Assembly (NCBI GenBank): GCA_003451715.1
Contig: DMJN01000236.1
Coordinates: forward strand, 1 to 6,700
Direction: 5' to 3'
Length of the DNA stretch: 6,700 bases
From: Gammaproteobacteria bacterium
Lineage (GTDB): Bacteria > Pseudomonadota > Gammaproteobacteria > Pseudomonadales > Pseudohongiellaceae
Both the position numbers and the translations under genes were made by a program. Of this stretch, positions 1-5,967 are shown in pieces. Under the pieces are notes generated by a model. That model saw only the letters and a program-made list of their open reading frames with translations. It was not told the DNA's origin and ran no database searches. The stretch's first letter is position 1; the number at the start of each line of letters is the position of its first letter.

Positions 1-1237
1 CACTGATCAGCACCGCATTATCCGGGCATTCATCGCAAATCTCCCGACTCAGGTCCAGAGTCCTGCCGGTCAGATTATTCGATTCCTGAGTAATCGGTGA
101 GTACAGTCCACTCACAGCCTGACCACTGTGTACAGCCAGGCGAAATTTGACGGCAATGTGTTCACCTTCAATATCCGACAGATCTCCCACTAATTGCAGG
201 AAAAGCTGAGCGGCACACATCGCGTAAAACGGCTGCTCTTCTTCTGGCTGCATCGCTCCGAAATTGATGATCATTTCGCCGTCGGCGCAGTAGTTTACGG
301 TACCGTTGTAAAGCTGGCTGACTTTCCCGGCAAAGAAGTAGTACTTGTTGAGGAGCTTGACCATGCATTCCTCGCTCACCGTGGAGGCGAGGTATTGAAA
401 ATTACTCAACCTGATAACCAATAGTGTGGCGTCCTGTTTGCCGGGCAAATTCTTGAAGCTTTGTGTGTCGGCCGACGGCTGACGGGCTCCAAAGTTATTG
501 AGAAAAGTGTTTTGTGCGAGAAATTCTGCAGTGGTATTGAATTGCCGGATTGCCGTGCCTATTTCATTCGAATTTTCTGGTTCGGGACAGGCTTCGATCT
601 TTCCCTTACGAATATTGCTGAGAGAAAAAGCCAATAGATTAGCGGGAAAGCTCACCAGGTACTGGTAGTAAGTAGTAGTAAGTGATGCCGCAGCAATCAA
701 TAGCAGCAGTGTTGCGCCAATCACCAGCAGAAAGTTGTTAATCGCACCGGCTTCGATATAGCTCAGGTCTAATGTGACGCGAACAAAACCAGCAACCGAA
801 TTTGCCAGTGATATCGGTGCCAAGTATTCCGCTTCTATCGGACTCATCGGCAGGGGAATAAGGGGCGTAGATTCAGATTGAGTACCAGTTGCTACTGCAA
901 TTACATCGTTATCCACATTGAGGACGGCGACTTCTGCGATTGAAGAATCGCGTGTAATACCTGAGAGCACCACATTCATGCTGATCAGGTCGTTGGCCAG
1001 TACCAGTTCAGTCAACTGGGTTGCGGTTTGCCGGGCAAGAGCCTGGCCGAGGTCATCAGCCTGTTGCTGAAGTAAGTTGCGTGTATTGTAACTGCTGATC
1101 AGCCAGAAAACGCACATCGCCAGCAGCAGCAATAGACATACTGAGACAGAAAATTTTCTGGAGATCTGTTTGTTGGTGAACCCAGAGGCTTCAGAGAGCT
1201 CTGGAATGGGTTCGTTGTGTGGCTTGTCTTCGTGCAA
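1..1237 (-). CDS. Membrane-anchored protein with degenerate class III nucleotidyl cyclase domain (partial, 3' end beyond window)
   Basis: Translated from the minus strand; 412 residues are visible and the C-terminus lies off the left edge. The start is TTG at 1237: an in-frame TAG lies five codons upstream, and GAGAGAGG sits 5 nt before the TTG. The next in-frame ATG falls inside the first membrane helix. Layout: short hydrophilic N-terminus, TM helix about 30-50, extracytoplasmic segment about 51-168, second TM about 168-190, HAMP-like linker about 192-240, then a class III adenylate/guanylate cyclase fold from about 268. The fold is recognised by DATLLVIRLSNF, the YCADGEMIINFG hairpin, HSGQAVSGL and NLTGRTLDLSREI. 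The first metal-binding Asp (normally in the ADI/F motif) is Arg276; Asp319 of the second is kept; the usual NLASR transition-state Asn and Arg read Asp and Glu. It is therefore probably not an active cyclase and may sense or bind a nucleotide. It lies 122 nt downstream of the GGDEF-EAL gene, probably co-transcribed. Family naming is inference. Confidence 0.8.
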   Translation of the reverse strand, partial: MHEDKPHNEPIPELSEASGFTNKQISRKFSVSVCLLLLLAMCVFWLISSYNTRNLLQQQADDLGQALARQTATQLTELVLANDLISMNVVLSGITRDSSIAEVAVLNVDNDVIAVATGTQSESTPLIPLPMSPIEAEYLAPISLANSVAGFVRVTLDLSYIEAGAINNFLLVIGATLLLLIAAASLTTTYYQYLVSFPANLLAFSLSNIRKGKIEACPEPENSNEIGTAIRQFNTTAEFLAQNTFLNNFGARQPSADTQSFKNLPGKQDATLLVIRLSNFQYLASTVSEECMVKLLNKYYFFAGKVSQLYNGTVNYCADGEMIINFGAMQPEEEQPFYAMCAAQLFLQLVGDLSDIEGEHIAVKFRLAVHSGQAVSGLYSPITQESNNLTGRTLDLSREICDECPDNAVLIS

Positions 1238-1242
1238 CGCGG

Positions 1243-1250
1243 CCTCTCTC
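1243..1250 (-). promoter_or_regulatory. Ribosome binding site that fixes the TTG start of the cyclase-like gene
   Basis: On the minus strand GAGAGAGG is followed by CCGCG and then TTG at 1237. With the in-frame TAG just upstream, this makes TTG the only start that preserves the first membrane helix. Confidence 0.65.
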
Positions 1251-1296
1251 TATGTACTGCTGCTGCTCAATGTGTAGTGCTGCTCTCTGTGTACTG
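1246..1296. repeat. Imperfect direct repeat in the intergenic gap
   Basis: CTCTCTATGTACTG (1246-1259) recurs as CTCTCTGTGTACTG (1283-1296), 13 of 14 bases identical, with TGCTGCTC-type sequence adjoining both. The left copy, read on the minus strand, contributes the GA-rich ribosome binding site of the cyclase-like gene. A small local duplication is likely. Confidence 0.6.
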
Positions 1297-1314
1297 ACTG
1301 CGCGCCGCAGGCCA

Positions 1315-1337
1315 GGCTATCGATCGCCTCGATAGCC
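1315..1337. other. Perfect 9-bp stem-loop between the EAL and cyclase-like genes
   Basis: GGCTATCGA (1315-1323) and TCGATAGCC (1329-1337) pair perfectly around a 5-nt loop, 22 nt after the stop codon of the GGDEF-EAL gene. No T run follows on the minus strand, so it is not a standard intrinsic terminator. It could limit 3' decay of the upstream message or partly uncouple expression of the two genes. Confidence 0.65.
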
Positions 1338-1359
1338 AAGAATAGCAGGAGTTGCCGGG

Positions 1360-2697
1360 CTAGTGCAGCGCTAGCGTGAAGTCTTTCAGGAATTTGAAAT
1401 CCAGCGAACTGGCGGGCTTTCCAATGCGGTTTCCTTGCACAAAATTGAGCTGTGCCTGCCATAGTAGCGGCATAGTGGTCATCGATTCGACCTCACCGGC
1501 AACAACTTGAATGTTGTGCTGGTGGAGTTTGGCCACCATTTTCTTCAAGTCTGCCTGTTTTTGTCGGTTTTCGTTGAGCTTCTCGAGCAGTGACACATCG
1601 AGCTTCGCATACTGGGCACTTAGTAGTGACAGATAGCGAAACGGTTCAGTTGTGCAGCCAAAATGTTTGATGCTGAGACCGATTCGCAGCTGACTTAAGT
1701 GCTCACAGAAGTAATTCAAGTGATGTTGGGCGATAAGCACATCGATTTCACTAATCTGAAAAACCAATTGTTCCGCCAGCTTGCCACAGGGTTTCATGGT
1801 CTCTCTCAACCACCCCATAAACTGTGAGCTGACCAGGGAATTCAGAGTAAGATTGACGGTAAACCGCAGCGAGGCTGCCTGTTTTTGGGCTAGAGTAGAA
1901 AGAGTCTGGCTAATCACCCATCTGTCCACTGCCTCACCGAGCGCATTTCGTACTGCGGTCTCAAATAGCAACATGGCAGGTAAATCTCGCCCGCCGGGAA
2001 CCCCGCAGCGTACTTCATAATGCTGCAGATCATCTTGGACCAGACTCAGAGTTGGTTGAAAAGAAAGCCTCAGGCTGTTCTCTTGCAGGCTTTGCCGTAT
2101 CCGTTGTATCGCGAGCTTTGGTGTCATTGCTGGATTCGTAGTGACCGGTAATCCTGTGGCATGGGCTTGATGGAAATAGCTTAGCTGGTGTCGAGCGCGC
2201 GCGAACAACACCTCAGCAGATGGGATAGTGGGTTCCAGAACCGCCAAGCCGATAGCACACTTTAGCTCCAATTGAGGAGGAATGACGCTCGAAACTGCGG
2301 AATGCAGGGCCTGCTTGACCCGGTCAGTAATAGATCTGGCATTGATGCTGCACTCATTTAATAATAATGCGGCGAATTCATAATGATGACAGCGGCACAA
2401 TGTCACCGTGTCTGGCAGCGACTTCTTCAACAAGCGGGCAATATCACCCAAAAGCAAATTAGCCTCTGATTTGCCTACCCAATGGCGAATTTCGTAGAAA
2501 TTTTCCAGCTGTAGCAGTGCCAGTGTAGCTGCAATGGGTACACTGTGACTTTCCTGCAGGATCTGATCCAGTTTTTGCGTCAGGAAATCCTGATAGTACA
2601 GTCCGGTCAGAGGATCTCGACCAGTCGTTGCACATCCACTGTTCTCAATTACGAGCTGTGCTTTCGCGGTGGAGCGAGAATTGCTCGATTTGGCCAT
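1360..2697 (-). CDS. Degenerate GGDEF-EAL protein, probable c-di-GMP effector
   Basis: 445 residues. The frame is open much further upstream, but ATG at 2697 is chosen because AGGGAG lies 5 nt before it and the upstream extension is Arg-rich and overlaps another ORF. No signal peptide or TM segment is seen, so the protein is likely cytoplasmic. GGDEF domain about 27-183, opening with DPLTGLYYQDFL; its active-site loop reads RCHHYEF (102-108) where R-x-GGDEF is expected, so diguanylate cyclase activity is unlikely. EAL domain about 195-440: the EAL signature is EVR (228-230); Asn282, Glu317 and Lys365 are kept; the metal-binding DDFG is KHFG (344-347); AEGVE reads AGEVE; QG of the substrate loop is kept (421-422). 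Loss of the DD pair argues against phosphodiesterase activity, while c-di-GMP binding remains possible, as known for FimX of type IV pilus control. No PAS or receiver domain is present, so fimX orthology is not claimed. Its likely operon partner is the downstream cyclase-like membrane protein. Confidence 0.88.
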   Translation of the reverse strand: MAKSSNSRSTAKAQLVIENSGCATTGRDPLTGLYYQDFLTQKLDQILQESHSVPIAATLALLQLENFYEIRHWVGKSEANLLLGDIARLLKKSLPDTVTLCRCHHYEFAALLLNECSINARSITDRVKQALHSAVSSVIPPQLELKCAIGLAVLEPTIPSAEVLFARARHQLSYFHQAHATGLPVTTNPAMTPKLAIQRIRQSLQENSLRLSFQPTLSLVQDDLQHYEVRCGVPGGRDLPAMLLFETAVRNALGEAVDRWVISQTLSTLAQKQAASLRFTVNLTLNSLVSSQFMGWLRETMKPCGKLAEQLVFQISEIDVLIAQHHLNYFCEHLSQLRIGLSIKHFGCTTEPFRYLSLLSAQYAKLDVSLLEKLNENRQKQADLKKMVAKLHQHNIQVVAGEVESMTTMPLLWQAQLNFVQGNRIGKPASSLDFKFLKDFTLALH

Positions 2698-2702
2698 GAC
2701 GA

Positions 2703-2708
2703 CTCCCT
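2703..2708 (-). promoter_or_regulatory. Ribosome binding site deciding the start of the GGDEF-EAL gene
   Basis: AGGGAG on the minus strand, 5 nt before ATG at 2697. It is the reason the longer upstream extension of this frame is not accepted. Confidence 0.7.
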
Positions 2709-2742
2709 GTCGATTATCCGTTTGCTTTTTGTGTCGGCTTAG

Positions 2743-2799
2743 CCCGGACTCCGGGATTACTTCTTTGTCTCTGTTCTTCCTGGCTTTCCTTATGCCAGG
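2743..2799. other. Two short stem-loops in the leader of the GGDEF-EAL gene
   Basis: The 167-nt gap between the unknown ORF and the GGDEF-EAL gene contains CCCGG-act-CCGGG (2743-2755) and CCTGGC with a 9-nt loop and GCCAGG (2779-2799). The second is followed on the plus strand by CGTTTTT and so resembles a weak terminator in that direction, but no plus-strand gene precedes it. On the minus strand both would lie in the 5' leader. Their role is not evident. Confidence 0.35.
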
Positions 2800-2864
2800 C
2801 GTTTTTAGGCAGCTGCCCCGGCTTGTTCTTGCATCAGCTCTAGTAGCAGGAAGCCCGGCGAACA

Positions 2865-3395
2865 CTACTGCATCTCTGAATTGAGAGGGTAGCCGGTTTG
2901 CGCGTCTGTCGCGTAATGTCTGGTGCCTGCAAGCTTGTCTGTGAAGGCGCAGGTTTTGGGGAGCACTTTTACAGCAAAACAAGGACTAAGATCGGCTAAA
3001 ATTCGAGATTTGTCGTTGATTTCGCTTATAAACACCGATTTAGTCAGTAACATGAGACCATTTGTCACTACCTGGCCTAAATCTTGGATTAATTCCAGGC
3101 TCAAGCCCTGCGTGTGATCGCAATGCAGTACCAGTTCGATTCGCAGGGCAGAGTTCCCCAGCAGCGTGGCGGCGCTGGCCAGAGAAAGGGGTTCATCGAG
3201 TTCCAGAAGTTGCACTAATTCCTTTGGATCTGTAATTAGATCGGATAATATCTGTTGCCATTTTTCAGGCAGGTCAGATCTAATGATCGCTTGAGTAGAA
3301 TTAGTAATAGCAAGGGCCGCTTGTCTCATTAGCTTGCTTGGCAGAGAGCTTTTGTAGATTAGTAAGAGATAGAGCGGTGATCGGAAAACTGGCAT
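2865..3395 (-). CDS. Unrecognised protein, divergent from efp
   Basis: 176 codons if ATG at 3395 is used; an in-frame TGA lies directly before it. No convincing ribosome binding site precedes it. An alternative ATG at 3329 would give 154 residues and would leave more room for an efp promoter. I recognise no family. The segment from about residue 41 (LPEKWQQILSDLITDPKELVQLLELDEPLSLASA) looks like ordinary soluble protein: leucine-rich, amphipathic helices, balanced charge, with codon use like the neighbouring genes. The first about 15 residues are hydrophobic only if the upstream start is real. No TM bundle, no catalytic motif and no Cys/His metal cluster is seen. It is the first gene of the leftward cluster, 167 nt before the GGDEF-EAL gene, and lies head-to-head with efp at the position where epmB is often found; it does not resemble the radical-SAM enzyme EpmB. 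Moderately confident that it is a gene, not of its start. Confidence 0.5.
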   Translation of the reverse strand: MPVFRSPLYLLLIYKSSLPSKLMRQAALAITNSTQAIIRSDLPEKWQQILSDLITDPKELVQLLELDEPLSLASAATLLGNSALRIELVLHCDHTQGLSLELIQDLGQVVTNGLMLLTKSVFISEINDKSRILADLSPCFAVKVLPKTCAFTDKLAGTRHYATDAQTGYPLNSEMQ

Positions 3396-3450
3396 TCATA
3401 GCAACAAAAACCAGATCAGACATTGGTCAGTTTAGAAGCGAGAGGGGAAA

Positions 3451-4023
3451 ATGGCGAGTTACTCGACAAATGAATTCAAATCCGGCCTGAAGGTGCTGGT
3501 CGACAGAGAACCCTGTTCTATCCTGGAGAACGAAATGGTTAAACCTGGTAAGGGGCAGGCATTCAATCGCGTGAAATTCAGGAATCTCCTGAATGGCCGT
3601 GTCTGGGAGCGCACTTATAAATCGGGTGAATCCATCGAAGCGGCTGATGTGATGGAGACGGATATGGAGTACCTGTACGAGGACGGTGAGTTCTGGCATT
3701 TCATGAAGACCGATGACAGCTATGAACAAATTGCTGCCGATGCGAACGCCATCACTGAGGCAAAAAACTGGCTGAAGGAACAGGATGTTTATCAGGTGAC
3801 TCTCTGGAACGATGCACCGATCTCGGTCAGTCCGCCTAACTTTGTCGAACTGGAAGTCACTGAGACCGACCCCGGCCTTAAAGGTGATACTGCACAGGGG
3901 GGCACCAAACCAGCTACGCTGAGCTCTGGCGCGGTCGTGAAGGTGCCACTGTTCGTCAACATTGGTGACGTATTGCGAGTCGACACACGTACTGGCGAAT
4001 ACCAGAACCGTGTTAACAAGTAG
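3451..4023 (+). CDS. efp: Translation elongation factor P
   Basis: 190 residues, close to the 188 of the E. coli protein. ATG at 3451 follows GAGAGGGGAAA, a strong ribosome binding site. EF-P binds between the P and E sites of stalled ribosomes and stimulates peptide-bond formation at consecutive prolines. The three-domain beta-barrel pattern is complete: N-terminal KOW-like domain with the modification loop VKPGKGQAF (30-38), middle OB domain, and the C-terminal OB domain ending in the family signature around [17 protein letters not shown] (172-188). Lys34 sits at the loop tip in a PGKGQ context, as in the beta-lysylated enterobacterial EF-P, not the Arg32 type that is rhamnosylated by EarP. 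The following gene encodes the modifying enzyme EpmA, 19 nt downstream on the same strand, so the two are probably one transcript. The promoter must lie in the 55-nt gap or within the 5' end of the divergent ORF; I see no convincing hexamers. Confidence 0.98.
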   Translation: MASYSTNEFKSGLKVLVDREPCSILENEMVKPGKGQAFNRVKFRNLLNGRVWERTYKSGESIEAADVMETDMEYLYEDGEFWHFMKTDDSYEQIAADANAITEAKNWLKEQDVYQVTLWNDAPISVSPPNFVELEVTETDPGLKGDTAQGGTKPATLSSGAVVKVPLFVNIGDVLRVDTRTGEYQNRVNK

Positions 4024-4042
4024 CGGTTACCACTGATTTCCC

Positions 4043-4999
4043 ATGGTTGACTGGAAGCCGGGAGCCACACTCGAAACTTTGCGAATTCGTGCCGGCCTCC
4101 TGACTGAAATTCGGCAATTCTTCGCCGACCGCAAGGTTTTGGAAATTGAGACGCCTTTACTTGGCCGGTCTACGGCTACGGATGTCTATATCCAATCTCT
4201 AGAGGCAACACCCACCACGATTCCGGAACAGAAGTCATTCTATCTGCAGACCTCTCCCGAATTTTCCATGAAACGCTTGTTAGGAGCTGGCATGGGTCCG
4301 ATATTTCAGATCTGCAAGGCATTCAGGCAAGCTGAGATCAGCAAACGCCATAACCCGGAATTCACGCTGTTGGAATGGTATCAACCCGGTTACTCAATGC
4401 TGGAGTTGATAGACGAAGTCGAACAACTCGTGATGCAGCTGCTGCACTGCGGGCCTATACCCCGACTCTCCTACCGGGAGCTGTTTCAACAGTTTCTCGG
4501 TATCAATCCCCATAGCGTGATGGGCGATGAATTGCGCGCCATTGCGGAAAGCCACGTGGAGCTTGGTAGTAAAAACCTGTCAGATACCGACTACCTGCAA
4601 TTATTGATGAGCCACTGCATAGAGCCACAGATGCCAGAGAACTGTTTCATCTATGACTACCCTGTTGCCCAGGCTGCCCTGGCACAGATCCAGGAAAATC
4701 AGCACGGCGAGCAGGTGGCCAGCCGGTTTGAACTCTATTGCCAGCACGTGGAGCTTGCCAATGGCTATTTTGAGTTAACTGACCATGAACAGCAGCGCAT
4801 GCGATTCGAGGCAGACCTGCATGCTCGAGAAGAGTTGCAATTACCGACCTATCCACTGGACGAGAAACTGCTCGCCGCATTGGAGCATGGCTTGCCTGAC
4901 TGCTCCGGTGTGGCACTGGGTATTGACCGTCTGGTGATGATCGCTTGCGGCGCAAGCAGCATCGACGCTGTATTGACTTTCTCCAGCGAGAGAATCTAA
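4043..4999 (+). CDS. epmA: EF-P--(R)-beta-lysine ligase EpmA (GenX/PoxA/YjeA)
   Basis: 318 residues, near the 325 of E. coli EpmA. It is a lysyl-tRNA synthetase paralogue that keeps the class II catalytic core but lacks the N-terminal tRNA anticodon-binding domain. It activates (R)-beta-lysine with ATP and transfers it to Lys34 of EF-P. Class II motif 1 lies around EIETPLL (34-40); motif 2 around FRQAEISKRHNPEFTLLEWY (94-113); VELANGYFELTD (236-247) is typical of the family; motif 3 is GVALGIDRLVM (289-299) with the ATP-binding Arg296. ATG at 4043 is the earliest possible start, since an in-frame TGA lies at 4034-4036. No clear Shine-Dalgarno sequence precedes it, so translation may depend on ribosomes finishing efp 19 nt upstream. 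The stop codon lies inside a 22-bp palindrome and one base from the convergent dat stop. epmB is not in the window. Confidence 0.96.
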   Translation: MVDWKPGATLETLRIRAGLLTEIRQFFADRKVLEIETPLLGRSTATDVYIQSLEATPTTIPEQKSFYLQTSPEFSMKRLLGAGMGPIFQICKAFRQAEISKRHNPEFTLLEWYQPGYSMLELIDEVEQLVMQLLHCGPIPRLSYRELFQQFLGINPHSVMGDELRAIAESHVELGSKNLSDTDYLQLLMSHCIEPQMPENCFIYDYPVAQAALAQIQENQHGEQVASRFELYCQHVELANGYFELTDHEQQRMRFEADLHAREELQLPTYPLDEKLLAALEHGLPDCSGVALGIDRLVMIACGASSIDAVLTFSSERI

Positions 5000-5020
5000 A
5001 TCAAAGGGATCCTTTTGATT
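4999..5020. repeat. 22-bp imperfect palindrome on the epmA/dat convergent stop codons
   Basis: The sequence starts AATCAAAGGGATC and ends CCTTTTGATT; all 11 base pairs match except one G:T. It contains the last base of the epmA TAA and the TGA plus last codons (Lys-Gly-Ser-Leu) of dat. It could act as a compact bidirectional 3' hairpin, but no good T run follows on either strand. Its ends resemble the termini of the 87-bp element at 5878-5964 (AATCAAAGGGG), so it may be a minimal relative or remnant of that repeat family. Confidence 0.6.
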
Positions 5021-5861
5021 CCTCCATCACGCGTGATTTATAGAGCTCGCGCAGTTGTGTCGTGACAGGCCCGGGAATCCCAGTTCCGATAGTATGACCA
5101 TCGATGGTGATTACTGCCTGGGTCATGGTTCCCGCACTGCTGATGAAAGCCTCATCGGCAGCCAATGCTTCTTCGACGGTAAATGCCCTCTCTTCCACTG
5201 AAATTCCTGCTGCTGCAGCGATCTCCAGCAGGGTGCGCCTGCGAATGCCAGGCAGAATGGAGGTGGATAGGGGCCGGGTAATGACCGTACCATCCTTCAC
5301 AATATAAGCCGTGGATGAGACGCCTTCCGTTACCTTGCCATCTTCCACCATCCAGCCCTCATTGGCCCCCTGAGTCACTGCTTGCTGCTTGGCCAGCACC
5401 TGTCCCAGCAGATTGACCGTCTTGATGTCGCGTCGCTTCCAGCGGATGTCGGGTGTGGTGATAACCTCGATTCCGTTTTCTACCTGGGGATTGTCCAACA
5501 GGTCCATAACCATGGTAAAAGCCACCAGGCTGGGGGTTGTGTCGGCAGGAAATGGGAAATCCCGGTCGGCAACACCCCGGGTTACTTGTGAATACACCAC
5601 GCCCTCTTGAAGCTGATTACGCTTCACCAGTTGTTCCATGACCTCCATGTAGGCTTGCTTGGAACAGGGCCAGTCAATTTTCAATTCAGCCAGGCTGCGA
5701 TCGAGTCGCTCTAGAAAGTACTGCTTGTCCACCAGAGCGCCATTGATAACCGGTACGACTTCGTAAACACCATCACCAAATATGAATCCCCTGTCGAAGA
5801 TCGATATAGTTGCCTGCTCTTCCGGAACAAAGCTTCCATTCACATAGACTGTCCTGCTCAA
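5001..5861 (-). CDS. dat: D-amino acid aminotransferase, class IV PLP fold (D-alanine transaminase type)
   Basis: Interconverts D-alanine + 2-oxoglutarate with pyruvate + D-glutamate, supplying D-amino acids for peptidoglycan. The start chosen is TTG at 5861, giving 286 residues beginning MSRTVYVNG; GGAG lies 6 nt before it. The TTG at 5873 would add four residues and has no such site. Class IV features: FDRGFIFGDGVYEV (22-35); PLP Schiff-base Lys147 in RRDIKTVNLLGQVLAKQ, matching Lys145 of the Bacillus enzyme; TEGVSS with the pyridine-contacting Glu179; phosphate-loop region near STSILPGIRR (199-208). Arg100 corresponds to the carboxylate-binding Arg98 of Bacillus, but the partner His100 is Phe102 here, so substrate preference could differ. 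Branched-chain aminotransferase or ADC lyase is less likely given the RRDIKTVNLL block. It lies downstream of the GNAT gene; a hairpin element fills the gap right up to its ribosome binding site. Confidence 0.92.
   Translation of the reverse strand: MSRTVYVNGSFVPEEQATISIFDRGFIFGDGVYEVVPVINGALVDKQYFLERLDRSLAELKIDWPCSKQAYMEVMEQLVKRNQLQEGVVYSQVTRGVADRDFPFPADTTPSLVAFTMVMDLLDNPQVENGIEVITTPDIRWKRRDIKTVNLLGQVLAKQQAVTQGANEGWMVEDGKVTEGVSSTAYIVKDGTVITRPLSTSILPGIRRRTLLEIAAAAGISVEERAFTVEEALAADEAFISSAGTMTQAVITIDGHTIGTGIPGPVTTQLRELYKSRVMEESKGSL
5026..5037. repeat. 12-bp perfect palindrome inside the 3' end of dat
   Basis: ATCACGCGTGAT is perfectly self-complementary and lies 6 bp from the 22-bp palindrome at the convergent stop codons. 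It encodes part of the dat C-terminus (Ser-Arg-Val-Met). It may add to a structured transcript end, or be chance. Confidence 0.4.
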
Positions 5862-5867
5862 AATACT

Positions 5868-5871
5868 CTCC
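5868..5871 (-). promoter_or_regulatory. Ribosome binding site of dat, favouring TTG at 5861
   Basis: GGAG on the minus strand with a 6-nt spacer (AGTATT) to TTG at 5861. It would be inside the coding region if TTG at 5873 were the start. It lies only 6 nt from the arm of the hairpin element. Confidence 0.6.
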
Positions 5872-5877
5872 AAATCG

Positions 5878-5964
5878 AATCAAAGGGGTCAGAGACGTTT
5901 GATCTTAAGCTTATACGCTGATAGTGATAGCAATAGGGATCAAACGTCTCTGACCCCTTTGATT
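5878..5964. mobile_element. 87-bp REP/MITE-like hairpin element with perfect 27-bp inverted arms
   Basis: Left arm 5878-5904 and right arm 5938-5964 are exact reverse complements over 27 bases, separated by a 33-nt centre that contains the small palindrome TAAGCTTA (5906-5913). Arm termini read AATCAAAGGGGTCAGAG. From memory, GGGGTCAGAG-type hairpins recur in gammaproteobacterial genomes, often with REP-associated (RAYT) transposases; no transposase is in this window, so it would be non-autonomous. It occupies 87 of the 106 nt between the GNAT and dat genes. On the plus strand it is followed by five Ts, so it could terminate rightward transcription; on the minus strand, where the genes run, no T run follows. 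It must fold into a very stable hairpin in any GNAT-dat transcript. Confidence 0.85.
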
Positions 5965-5967
5965 TTT

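Noticed and set aside
2698..2982. N-terminal extension of the GGDEF-EAL frame by 95 codons
   Set aside because: The extension is Arg-rich with no domain character, overlaps the end of the unknown ORF, and a good ribosome binding site precedes the internal ATG at 2697.
2923..3117. Plus-strand 64-residue open frame
   Set aside because: Lies opposite the unknown minus-strand ORF, has no ribosome binding site and no protein-like pattern; the minus-strand reading is more plausible.
3338..3365. efp promoter with TTGGCA as -35
   Set aside because: No acceptable -10 hexamer lies at the right distance; the match is no better than chance.
4647..4955. Minus-strand 102-residue open frame inside epmA
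   Set aside because: Opposite the conserved C-terminal half and motif 3 of EpmA; Arg/Pro-rich shadow.
5104..5610. Plus-strand open frames inside dat
   Set aside because: The minus strand encodes a complete class IV aminotransferase with its PLP lysine; these are antisense shadows.
5878..5964. Intrinsic terminator for the GNAT gene
   Set aside because: The hairpin is followed by a T run only on the plus strand; in the direction of the GNAT and dat genes there is none, and the 27-bp arms are much longer than usual for a terminator.
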